DNA of 24,470 nucleotides from positions 1 through 24,470 of the forward strand of contig JABDPK010000011.1 of assembly GCA_013042795.1 (NCBI GenBank), written 5' to 3'. The notes below the pieces were generated by a model that was not told the DNA's origin, searched no databases, and worked only from the letters and a program-made list of their open reading frames with translations. The DNA comes from Saprospiraceae bacterium (GTDB lineage Bacteria; Bacteroidota; Bacteroidia; Chitinophagales; Saprospiraceae). Shown piece by piece: positions 16,966-24,470 of this stretch. The first letter of the stretch is position 1. The number at the start of each line of letters is the position of its first letter. Both the position numbers and the translations under genes were made by a program.

Positions 16966-17518
16966 ATATCAATCCTTTCGCCGTTAGTATTTTTCTAAGT
17001 TTTTGCCTGGCTTTGACCAGGTTTGATCTGGAAGTACTTTCTGTAATGTTCAGCATTCCCGCTACCTCCTTATGGCTATGTCCTTCAATAACATACAAAT
17101 TAAAAACAGACCTGTAGGCTGGTGACAGTTCCTGCAGAGCATTTATAATTTCCTCTTCAGACAGTCTCCCAACAGCATCCTGACCACCTATAGATACCGA
17201 TTTGGCATTATCTATATTATCTGTACGTCTTCTGCTTTTTTTCCTGTAGAAATCAATAGCGGTGTTTATCATAATCCTTTTGATCCAGGCCTTTAAAGAG
17301 GTACCTACCTGGTATTTAGAAATATGTCTGAAAACCTTGATAAACCCCTCATGCAAGATATCCATTGCTTCTTCACTATCTGTAGCATATCTCATACATA
17401 GCGGTAGCATTACTGCATAATGATCCTCATACAGTTTACGTAAAGCCCATTCCTCGTTGTTGATACACGCAAGAATAAACTCCCTTTCGCCTAATTGAAT
17501 GTTAAGGGTTAAATCCAT
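16955..17518 (-). CDS. ECF-type RNA polymerase sigma-70 factor
   Basis: A 187-residue protein with sigma region 2 (about 25-92; DILHEGFIKVFRHISKYQ, then KAWIKRIMINTAIDFYRKK) and region 4 (about 121-178; LQELSPAYRSVFNLYVIEGHSHKEVAGMLNITESTSRSNL), without regions 1 or 3, the ECF layout. It redirects RNA polymerase to a regulon not visible here. The ATG at 17516-17518 gives a normal N-terminus. It overlaps the following transmembrane gene by 11 nt and diverges from parC. A near-perfect palindrome sits 7 nt upstream of its start codon. Confidence 0.93.
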   Translation of the reverse strand: MDLTLNIQLGEREFILACINNEEWALRKLYEDHYAVMLPLCMRYATDSEEAMDILHEGFIKVFRHISKYQVGTSLKAWIKRIMINTAIDFYRKKSRRRTDNIDNAKSVSIGGQDAVGRLSEEEIINALQELSPAYRSVFNLYVIEGHSHKEVAGMLNITESTSRSNLVKARQKLRKILTAKGLIYER

Positions 17519-17525
17519 TCTATAT

Positions 17526-17541
17526 AATACAGCGCTATATT
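17526..17541. promoter_or_regulatory. Imperfect 16-bp palindrome before the sigma gene
   Basis: AATACAGCGCTATATT on the plus strand is symmetric except for one position pair (C against T). It lies 7 nt upstream of the sigma factor ATG, so it could be an operator or a hairpin in the mRNA leader that affects translation. No exact -7 box for the sigma gene was found nearby. Confidence 0.35.
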
Positions 17542-17688
17542 ATTTCGCCTTTATAATTTGCACTCTTAAAACGTCAGATCAGCAAAATCTGCTGCCGAAA
17601 TGATCATTTTTATTTATAAGATAATCATTTTATAAAATCTAAGAATGAATACTTTTACAAATCATATACACTTAGTACAGGAACTCCA

Positions 17689-17696
17689 TATATTTG
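17689..17696 (+). promoter_or_regulatory. Candidate -7 element for parC
   Basis: TATATTTG is an exact TAnnTTTG match 40 nt before the parC ATG, predicting a leader of about 34 nt. A TTG -33 box is not evident at the usual distance. Confidence 0.45.
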
Positions 17697-17736
17697 TTAC
17701 ATTATCAACACTATAAACATTAATTAATTTTTTCAT

Positions 17737-20385
17737 ATGAGTGATGTGCGCAATTTGGACCTCAATGTTAATAGCGACGATGACCGATTGATGACCCTTG
17801 AAGGTATGTACAAGGAGTACTTTCTTGATTATGCCTCCTATGTTATTCTTGAACGTGCAGTTCCGGCCATAGAAGATGGTCTCAAACCCGTTCAAAGGAG
17901 GATTTTACACAGCATGAAAAATATGGATGATGGCCGCTACAATAAAGTAGCCAATATCATAGGTCAGACAATGCAGTATCATCCTCATGGCGATGCAGCG
18001 ATAGGAGATGCCCTGGTCAAATTAGGCCAAAAAGACCTGCTCATTGACACCCAGGGAAACTGGGGTGATGTTCAAACAGGTGATTCGCCGGCAGCATCAA
18101 GATATATTGAAGCAAGGCTGACAAAATTTGCTCTTGATGTCGTCTTTAACCCGCAGACCACAGACTGGCAGTTATCATATGATGGGAGGAACAAAGAACC
18201 TATAACCCTTCCTGTAAAATTCCCGTTGGTCCTTACACAAGGTGTAGAAGGTATTGCAGTTGGGTTGTCCACTAAAATCCTGCCGCACAATTTTATCGAA
18301 CTTATAAAAGCATCTATTAAGATTCTTCAGGAGAAAAGAGTCAAGATCTATCCTGATTTTTACACTGGTGGATCCATTGACGTCAGCGATTACAACGCGG
18401 GTAAAAGGGGTGGTCGTGTGAAGGTAAGGGCAACGATCGAACAAAGGGATAAAAAAACACTTGCGATAACCGAGCTTCCTTTCGGTGTGACCACCAATAA
18501 TCTTATTGACAGCATTCTGAAAGCCAACGACAAAGGTAAAATACAGATCAGGAAAGTAACCGACAACACAGCTGCCAATGTAGAGATCCTTCTTGAACTT
18601 CAGTCCGGAGTATCTCCTGATTTATCAATGGATGCATTGTATGCATTTACAAATTGCGAAATTTCCATTTCTCCAAATGCTGTTGTCATCATTGATAATA
18701 AACCCCACTTTCTTTCTGTAGAGGAATTACTCAAGATATCAACCGATAAAACAAAAGACCTTTTAAAACAGGAACTGGAGATAAAGAAGGCTGAACTCCA
18801 GGAAAAATGGCACAATATCAGCCTGGAAAAGATTTTCATTGAAAACAGGATCTATCGTGATATTGAAGAGGCAGAATCCTTTGAAGAAGTTATCAGCATT
18901 ATCGAAGAGGGGCTCAAAAAATACGTATTCGGACCTTCTGAAAAGACAGGCAAGTCTGACAAACGCATCGCGTTGAACCGGGATATAACCAGGGATGATA
19001 TCGTAAAGCTAACAGAGATCAAGATCAAGAAAATCTCCAAGTACAATAAATTTAAAACCGATGAAGTCCTTGCACAGATTCTTGAAGATCTCAAACAGGT
19101 AAACCATGATCTGAAACATTTAACGGATTTCGCCATTTCCTATTTCCAGAATTTACTTGAAAAGTATGGTGAAGGCAGGGAAAGAAAAACACAGATCAAA
19201 TCCTTTGATACTATCAAAGCCACAAGAGTAGTTGCTAAAAACGCCAAACTTTACATCAACAGAAAAGAAGGGTTTATCGGTACCGGTCTGAAAAAAGATG
19301 AATATATATGCGACTGTTCTGATATAGACGATATCATTGCATTTGCAAAGTCAGGCATATTTAAAGTCGTTCGAAACGACGATAAGGTTTTCATCGGGAA
19401 AAACATTCTTCATGCCGATGTGTGGAAGAAAAACGATGACAGGAAAACTTATAATATGATTTACCTTGATGCCAAAACAGGCCGCGCAATGGCCAAAAGG
19501 TTCAATGTAACTTCTATTACCAGGGACAAAGCTTATGATCTTACAACCGCTGTAAAAGGCAATAAAGTGCTTTATTTTTCAGCCTACCCCAATGGAGAGG
19601 CAGATAAGGTACAAATCCAGTTATCTCCTGGATGCAAAGCCAATAAGAAAGTATTTGAATTCGATTTTTCAAGCCTTGATATTAAAGGACGTGGTTCAAA
19701 GGGGAATATTGTTACCCGTTATCCTGTACGGAAAATCACATTGCTCGAAGTAGGCAGTTCATCCCTTGGAGAACAAAAGATCTGGATGGATGAAGTAAGT
19801 GGCAGGCTGAATAAAGAAGAGAGAGGAAAGTACTTAGGCAGTTTTGATACTGGCGATAATATTATCGCCTTGTATAAAAATGGCAATTATGAAGTATTTG
19901 AATTGGACTTCAATAAAAAACTGGATGCTTCAAATATTATTGATATAAGAAAACATACCGATGACACAGTAATCAGTTGTGTCTATTTTGAAGGTGATAA
20001 AGGCTGGACCATGGTCAAAAGGTTTAAGGTTGAAACCCAATCTACAGATCAAACATTCAAATTTATCAGCGAACATAACAGCTCCAAACTCTACTTTGCG
20101 ACGCTGGATGAAAACCCAATTGTAAATTATTCTTTCAAAAAGAATAAAGTAAAAACAGATGCAAAGCTTAACCTGGCAGAATTCATTGATGTCAAAGGAT
20201 GGAAAGCATTAGGGAACAAACTTGGTGAATTTAAAATTCTTAAAATTGATCGGGCTACTAACGATAATACACAAAAAACAGACCCTAAATCAAATAGCAA
20301 GACAAAGAGCAAAAAAGCTAATAATAATGGGGAGGACAAAAATGAAAATCTTTCACCTGGCGATACGATTGAATTTGATTTCTAG
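17737..20385 (+). CDS. parC: DNA topoisomerase IV subunit A (ParC-type)
   Basis: An 882-residue type IIA topoisomerase subunit that cuts and rejoins DNA with a ParE/GyrB-type ATPase partner. The breakage-reunion domain contains ERAVPAIEDGLKPVQRRIL, YHPHGDAAIGDAL and the active tyrosine Y123 in AASRYIEARLT. The C-terminal part (from about 535) resembles the DNA-wrapping beta-pinwheel, with a degenerate GyrA-box-like KGRGSKG. A Lys/Asn/Ser-rich tail follows (about 846-873). The N-terminal wording is that of the Bacteroidota ParC branch rather than GyrA. The position equivalent to quinolone-determining Ser83 of E. coli GyrA is Ala87 here. No parE is adjacent. Its stop overlaps that of the convergent patatin gene. 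Confidence 0.9.
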   Translation: MSDVRNLDLNVNSDDDRLMTLEGMYKEYFLDYASYVILERAVPAIEDGLKPVQRRILHSMKNMDDGRYNKVANIIGQTMQYHPHGDAAIGDALVKLGQKDLLIDTQGNWGDVQTGDSPAASRYIEARLTKFALDVVFNPQTTDWQLSYDGRNKEPITLPVKFPLVLTQGVEGIAVGLSTKILPHNFIELIKASIKILQEKRVKIYPDFYTGGSIDVSDYNAGKRGGRVKVRATIEQRDKKTLAITELPFGVTTNNLIDSILKANDKGKIQIRKVTDNTAANVEILLELQSGVSPDLSMDALYAFTNCEISISPNAVVIIDNKPHFLSVEELLKISTDKTKDLLKQELEIKKAELQEKWHNISLEKIFIENRIYRDIEEAESFEEVISIIEEGLKKYVFGPSEKTGKSDKRIALNRDITRDDIVKLTEIKIKKISKYNKFKTDEVLAQILEDLKQVNHDLKHLTDFAISYFQNLLEKYGEGRERKTQIKSFDTIKATRVVAKNAKLYINRKEGFIGTGLKKDEYICDCSDIDDIIAFAKSGIFKVVRNDDKVFIGKNILHADVWKKNDDRKTYNMIYLDAKTGRAMAKRFNVTSITRDKAYDLTTAVKGNKVLYFSAYPNGEADKVQIQLSPGCKANKKVFEFDFSSLDIKGRGSKGNIVTRYPVRKITLLEVGSSSLGEQKIWMDEVSGRLNKEERGKYLGSFDTGDNIIALYKNGNYEVFELDFNKKLDASNIIDIRKHTDDTVISCVYFEGDKGWTMVKRFKVETQSTDQTFKFISEHNSSKLYFATLDENPIVNYSFKKNKVKTDAKLNLAEFIDVKGWKALGNKLGEFKILKIDRATNDNTQKTDPKSNSKTKSKKANNNGEDKNENLSPGDTIEFDF

Positions 20386-21281
20386 GAAAGATTCGTCTTA
20401 TAATGTTCTTTTGCATACTGGTAACCTTCCTCCCACCAGGCCGTCATCTGGGAAGGACTGAAGTAAAATGAATAGTCAGTAAGATTACGGGGAGTGAATA
20501 TGAAATTCACTGTCACATTTTTATTATATATACTTTCCAGGTGACCTATTAATACATCATCATATGCTATTTGTTTCTGCATGAACATAAAAACACGTAA
20601 TAACAGATCAAATGCATTCGCACTAATGAAGTTTGTTTTTGGCCTTCTCCTTGGTGAAAGAACGATGACGTCTATCTCTGTGGCACCATTATCTATCGCT
20701 TCTTCAATAGGGATGTAATTACCAAATCCACCATCAGCATATTCATATCCATTTTTGGATACAATACTCATAAATGGAACAAAACTGCAGGACGCCCACA
20801 TCCAGTCAAGGAAATCATTATAACTGCAATCTTTAGCATATTTATATTCAACCGTTGATCTTGTAATATTAGAAACAACGGTTATGACTTTTTTTCTGCT
20901 TCGTTTTAATTCTTCAAAATCATCCCTGGAAATTGTCCTGGCAATTGTATTTCGGAGATTTTTATGTTCTCCAAAAGTCTTTTTACCCTTGAGAAACATT
21001 TTTAAAGTATTGAAATGATTTATCCTTGCTTTTATTTCTCCTTCCTTATTCCTTTTAATCGAAAAAGGACATGTACTGTAGATATCTTTCTGTGACACAT
21101 TGGTATACACCTTCCTGATCTTGTCAATTTTATTCGTTGCAAGGTGAGGTATAAGTAAGCTTCCGGTTGAAGAGCCAACAAATATGCCGTAGTCTATATT
21201 CAGGTCATTGATCAGATATTCCGCAATACCCCCTGCAAAGGCCCCTTTACTTCCACCTCCTGAAATTACAAGTGCTCTCAT
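20382..21281 (-). CDS. Patatin-like phospholipase
   Basis: A 299-residue protein with the patatin catalytic set: oxyanion-hole GGGSKG (8-13), nucleophile elbow GSSTG with S38, and DGG with D183 completing the Ser-Asp dyad. Patatins hydrolyse acyl esters of phospholipids or other lipids. The motif at the very N-terminus leaves no room for a signal peptide, so it is probably cytoplasmic or membrane-associated from inside. FDLLLRVFMFMQKQIAYDD (about 224-242) is the only fairly hydrophobic later stretch. It converges on parC with stop codons sharing the tetranucleotide CTAG. The substrate is unknown. Confidence 0.9.
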   Translation of the reverse strand: MRALVISGGGSKGAFAGGIAEYLINDLNIDYGIFVGSSTGSLLIPHLATNKIDKIRKVYTNVSQKDIYSTCPFSIKRNKEGEIKARINHFNTLKMFLKGKKTFGEHKNLRNTIARTISRDDFEELKRSRKKVITVVSNITRSTVEYKYAKDCSYNDFLDWMWASCSFVPFMSIVSKNGYEYADGGFGNYIPIEEAIDNGATEIDVIVLSPRRRPKTNFISANAFDLLLRVFMFMQKQIAYDDVLIGHLESIYNKNVTVNFIFTPRNLTDYSFYFSPSQMTAWWEEGYQYAKEHYKTNLS

Positions 21282-21475
21282 GACAGCTATTAGTTACAAC
21301 TTGATCACAAATGATTGGGGTAATACAATATTAATAATAAGTATAATTTTATAGGGTCTATTTTGACAAAATGACTCCTGCAATGGATAAGTATTTTCAA
21401 TAAATTGCACCTTTCGGGTAATTACATGTTGAACGACCCTGAATCAACGAGTTTCAATCAGAACCATAAACAATT

Positions 21476-21925
21476 ATGAGTAAGGAAAGAAAAGACAAGC
21501 ACTTCATAAAAAAACCTGTTTACCCGGGAGGGACCGCAGCATTCAAGGCATTCATCAAAAATAATCTGAAATACCCCAAGGAAGCATTGAAGAATAAAAC
21601 AGAAGGGACGGTTCTTGTAAAGTATGATATTGACTATAAAGGAAATGTTACTGATGCAAGGGTCATGCATAGTTTGGGAGATGGTTGCGATGAAGAAGCT
21701 GTAAGAGTTATAAAATTGTTGAAATTTGATATACCTAAAGGACCAAGGAAGTTGAAAGTCCTTTTTCACAAAGAGGCAAAAATCACCTTTAAATTGCCCG
21801 TAAAAAAGAAAAAACCAGTTGTAGCAAATCAAAAAATAAGCTACAAAGTGACTGTAAGCAAAAACCCTGAAACAAAAAAAGAGAATAATAAAACTAACAG
21901 TTACAGCTACACAATTAAATGGTAA
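21476..21925 (+). CDS. TonB C-terminal-domain protein without a membrane anchor
   Basis: A 149-residue protein. Residues 15-105 match the TonB C-terminal fold: PVYPGGTAAFKAFIKNNLKYP, then GTVLVKYDIDYKGNVTDARV and GDGCDEEAVRVIKLL. TonB normally spans the inner membrane and joins the ExbBD motor to outer-membrane receptors. Here there is no transmembrane segment, signal peptide or proline-rich spacer. An in-frame TAA at 21467-21469, two codons before the ATG, excludes a longer form. The C-terminal tail (106-149) is lysine-, asparagine- and serine-rich. A receptor-like barrel gene follows after 99 nt. It may act as a soluble domain, be a free partner, or be a remnant; the fold call is firm, the role is not. 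Confidence 0.8.
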   Translation: MSKERKDKHFIKKPVYPGGTAAFKAFIKNNLKYPKEALKNKTEGTVLVKYDIDYKGNVTDARVMHSLGDGCDEEAVRVIKLLKFDIPKGPRKLKVLFHKEAKITFKLPVKKKKPVVANQKISYKVTVSKNPETKKENNKTNSYSYTIKW

Positions 21926-21976
21926 ACCTACAATTTATACTTTCGTAGAATTATCTGAACCAATTATCGAACAAGG

Positions 21977-21992
21977 ATGCCACTTTTGGCAT
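21977..21992 (+). terminator. Small hairpin, possible weak terminator or leader structure
   Basis: ATGCCA (21977-21982) pairs with TGGCAT (21987-21992) around CTTT. Only a short T/A tract follows, so termination would be weak. It may instead be part of the leader of the receptor gene starting at 22025; a TActTTCG-like -7 variant at about 21939-21946 would put it in that leader. Confidence 0.3.
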
Positions 21993-22024
21993 TTATAGAC
22001 TAGATTGTCAAAAAGAAACGATGT

Positions 22025-24470
22025 ATGAAAAAGACCAGCTTACTCCTCTTTATTCTGTTATTCTCAATGGGACTAAATGCTCAATTTGCCGGCTTTGGCG
22101 GCAAAAAAGGGCCAAAAGTTAAAGGTAAAATTACAGGGCAACTCATAGATTCACTGACAAATGAATCCATTTCTTATGCGACCATCGTCCTTAAAAAAGC
22201 GGGTAAGACAAAAGAAATCAATGGCATGCTTTCTGATGATTCCGGAAAATTCAAATTAAGCGATATCCAGAATGGAAAATATGATCTCTATATTTCCTTC
22301 CTGGGTTTTGAGGATAAAAAATATGAATCTGTCGAACTCACCCTGAAAAAACCGGATGTGGATCTCGGTAAAATTCTAATGACACCTACTGATTATCTAT
22401 TGGATGAGGTTGAGATCAAAGATAAAAGGGCCTTGTTTGAAAATAAAGTAGACAAGATTGTTTTCAATGCTGAAGATGATTCTTCAATCGCTGGTGGTGA
22501 TGCCACAGAAGTCTTAAGAAAAGTACCGACTCTTTCAGTTGACCTTGATGGCAATGTTTCGCTAAGGGGTTCCCAGAATGTAAGGATTCTTATTAACGGG
22601 AAGCCATCCGGTATGTTTTCATCCAATGTAGCAGATGCGTTAAAAATGTTTCCTGCAGACCAAATCAAAAAAGTTGAAGTCATCACTTCGCCCGGTGCCA
22701 AATATGACGGAGAAGGAAGTGCTGGAATTATAAATATTATAACGAAGAAAGAAAATATAGAAGGGCTAGCCGGTTCTATAAATGCTACTGCCGGGAACAG
22801 ACAAAGTAACACATTTATAAATCTGAATGCCGGGAAAGGAAGGTTTGGGTTTAGCTCAAACGGAGCTGTATTCTATTCTTTGCCTAACGATGCAGAAGTT
22901 TCATTCACAAGAACAAACCTGGAAGATACTTATACCTACTATAGCTACGATGGATTGACCGAAACATCAAGGCTCGGATTTAATGGATCAGCAAGTGCGT
23001 TTTATGATTTTAATGCTTTCAATGCCATCAATACATCTATTTCATACAGAGGTTTTGGATTTGACACAGATGGCACTACAAACGGTTCTTTGGAAGGTCT
23101 TGATTTCACCAGGCTAACAGTTGGTGACAATCTTTTTAGCGGATACGACTGGAATACTGACTATACAAAGAAATTTGAAAACAATGAAAAACAAGAATTT
23201 TCAGTAGCCGTTCAAGTGTCCGGTAATATTCAGGACCAGAATAATATGGTCGATGAAACAGGAGAGTTTTTACAGACTGGAGAGGTTTATGAACGTACTG
23301 AAGATATAATTAATGATGCAGACAACCTTGAAATTACAGGACAGATAGATTATGTACACCCTGTGGGGAAATCAAATAAATTAGAAGTCGGCGCTAAATC
23401 AGTGATCAGGCATATTGACAGTTATAGCGAGTTCAAATCTGCTTCGACAATCAGCAATTTATTTCTTTATGATCAGGATGTTTATGCTGGCTATCTATCC
23501 TATAATTTCTATTGGAAGAAATTGAATTTTGTGACTGGTTTAAGATATGAAAAAACAGAAATAGCAGGTGATGGAGATGAATCAACCCAGATTTTTTCAA
23601 ATAGTTATGATAATTTCCTGCCCAATTTTGCTGTAGCCAAATCGTTTAAAAATTTCAGAAACCTGAAATTTGCATACAGCAAAAGGATTCAAAGACCAAG
23701 CCTCTATTTTATCAATTCATTCAGGAATTCAACTGATTTCGGAAATATTGTACAAGGGAACCCTTATCTCGATCCCGAGCTGACCAATCAGTATGAAATT
23801 TCATACAACACTAATTTCAAAGGAATTACGATTTTCTCAAGTTTATATTATAAGAAATCAACAGAGATCATAGAACAAGTCACCTTACTCGAAGACAACG
23901 GTGTATCCTATACCACTTTCTCTAATGTTGGTGAAAACAACTCAATTGGTATCAATATGTTCTTGTCAAAAAGTATTGGCAAAGTTACAATAAGAGGAGG
24001 AGGGGACGTTTATACCTATAACGCAACAGGCTTTATTAATGGCATGGAAGTAAGCAACGAAGCACTGTCCTATCGTATTTTTACCAATGGTGAATTTTCA
24101 TTTACCAGTACGTTAAAAGCTGATTTTTTCGGATTTTTCCAGGCACCCAGGTTTACACTCCAGGGAGAAAATGCAAGTTTTTCAATTTACGGAATTGGAT
24201 TCAGAAAAGATTTTAAGAATAGCAGTCTTGGAATCAGAATCATTGAACCTTTTGTGAATAACAAAAATTTTGACTCTGATATTACAGGAACTGATTTCAG
24301 GCAAGTATCAAGATTCAGCATTCCTTTCAGATCCTTTGGAATTAACTTCAGATACAAATTTGGGAAAGTAGACTTTAAAGAAAGAAAATCCAAGATTAGA
24401 AATTCAGATCTTAAGCAAGGAGAAGGTGGAGGAGGTAACCAGGGAGGCCAGCAAGGCGGCGGTGGAATGG
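22025..24470 (+). CDS. TonB-dependent-receptor-like outer-membrane barrel protein, 3' end cut off
   Basis: The frame stays open from ATG 22025 to the window end, giving at least 815 residues. Residues 1-20 are a signal peptide (MKKTSLLLFILLFSMGLNAQ). Residues about 31-112 form a carboxypeptidase-regulatory-like domain (KVKGKITGQLIDSLTNESIS, then FLGFEDKKYESVEL). A TonB plug domain follows (about 125-242: EVLRKVPTLSVDLDGNVSLRG, VEVITSPGAKYDGEGSAGII). The rest is an outer-membrane barrel of the type called outer membrane beta-barrel family (OMP_b-brl_3). After the barrel comes a Gly/Gln-rich tail, cut at the edge; only a few tens of residues are probably missing. An ATG at 22021 is out of frame with this product. 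It is downstream of the anchorless TonB-domain gene. Substrate unknown. Confidence 0.88.
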   Translation, partial: MKKTSLLLFILLFSMGLNAQFAGFGGKKGPKVKGKITGQLIDSLTNESISYATIVLKKAGKTKEINGMLSDDSGKFKLSDIQNGKYDLYISFLGFEDKKYESVELTLKKPDVDLGKILMTPTDYLLDEVEIKDKRALFENKVDKIVFNAEDDSSIAGGDATEVLRKVPTLSVDLDGNVSLRGSQNVRILINGKPSGMFSSNVADALKMFPADQIKKVEVITSPGAKYDGEGSAGIINIITKKENIEGLAGSINATAGNRQSNTFINLNAGKGRFGFSSNGAVFYSLPNDAEVSFTRTNLEDTYTYYSYDGLTETSRLGFNGSASAFYDFNAFNAINTSISYRGFGFDTDGTTNGSLEGLDFTRLTVGDNLFSGYDWNTDYTKKFENNEKQEFSVAVQVSGNIQDQNNMVDETGEFLQTGEVYERTEDIINDADNLEITGQIDYVHPVGKSNKLEVGAKSVIRHIDSYSEFKSASTISNLFLYDQDVYAGYLSYNFYWKKLNFVTGLRYEKTEIAGDGDESTQIFSNSYDNFLPNFAVAKSFKNFRNLKFAYSKRIQRPSLYFINSFRNSTDFGNIVQGNPYLDPELTNQYEISYNTNFKGITIFSSLYYKKSTEIIEQVTLLEDNGVSYTTFSNVGENNSIGINMFLSKSIGKVTIRGGGDVYTYNATGFINGMEVSNEALSYRIFTNGEFSFTSTLKADFFGFFQAPRFTLQGENASFSIYGIGFRKDFKNSSLGIRIIEPFVNNKNFDSDITGTDFRQVSRFSIPFRSFGINFRYKFGKVDFKERKSKIRNSDLKQGEGGGGNQGGQQGGGGM

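Noticed and set aside
17598..17609. Palindrome AAATGATCATTT in the sigma/parC gap
   Set aside because: It is a short AT-rich palindrome in a very AT-rich region with no clear relation to either promoter; likely chance.
22393..22812. Minus-strand ORF of 139 codons
   Set aside because: It lies antisense to the plug domain of the receptor-like gene, whose own frame carries convincing motifs; the opposite frame is rich in Ser/Pro/Leu as expected of a shadow.

Overview
The window looks like chromosomal DNA of a member of the Bacteroidota, most likely a Saprospiria-like lineage. The signs are a secreted protein with SprB-type repeats, HYR-like modules and a type IX secretion C-terminal domain, Bacteroidota-type ParC and SmpB, an ATP-dependent PEP carboxykinase, a TonB-linked receptor with a carboxypeptidase-regulatory-like domain, almost no Shine-Dalgarno sequences, and several TAnnTTTG -7 boxes. 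Most content is ordinary core metabolism and envelope biology. I see no transposon, phage, CRISPR array, tRNA or rRNA.

Layout. 1-971 is the 3' part of an outer-membrane barrel gene of the BamA/surface-antigen type. 972-1594 has no clear gene, but holds a promoter-like site, a 43-codon ORF, palindromes and a strong terminator. 1595-2860 encodes a GT-C (GT39-like) membrane glycosyltransferase. A minus-strand block follows (7320 down to 2954): a Crp/Fnr regulator, then TerC, a DnaQ-family exonuclease, an MbnP-like lipoprotein and a MauG/MbnH-type di-heme lipoprotein. The last four are tightly packed. pckA stands alone at 7646-9265 and ends in a terminator shared with the converging 1117-residue surface protein (12678-9325). 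Divergent from that gene is a dipeptidyl peptidase IV/smpB operon. smpB abuts a convergent operon of an ECF sigma factor and a single-pass membrane protein with a barrel-like C-terminus. Divergent from the sigma factor is parC, whose stop codon overlaps that of a convergent patatin-like lipase. The window ends with a TonB C-terminal-domain protein that has no membrane anchor, followed by a TonB-dependent-receptor-like barrel cut by the window edge.

How the genes work together. Three units look functional: (1) a putative metal-related operon in which the di-heme enzyme would oxidise a tryptophan in the MbnP-like partner to make a copper site, with TerC as a likely metal exporter upstream; (2) a sigma/transmembrane-regulator pair; (3) an unanchored TonB-domain protein next to an outer-membrane receptor. 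The surface protein with a single CxxCH haem motif is the other notable item. None is proven as a new system from sequence alone.
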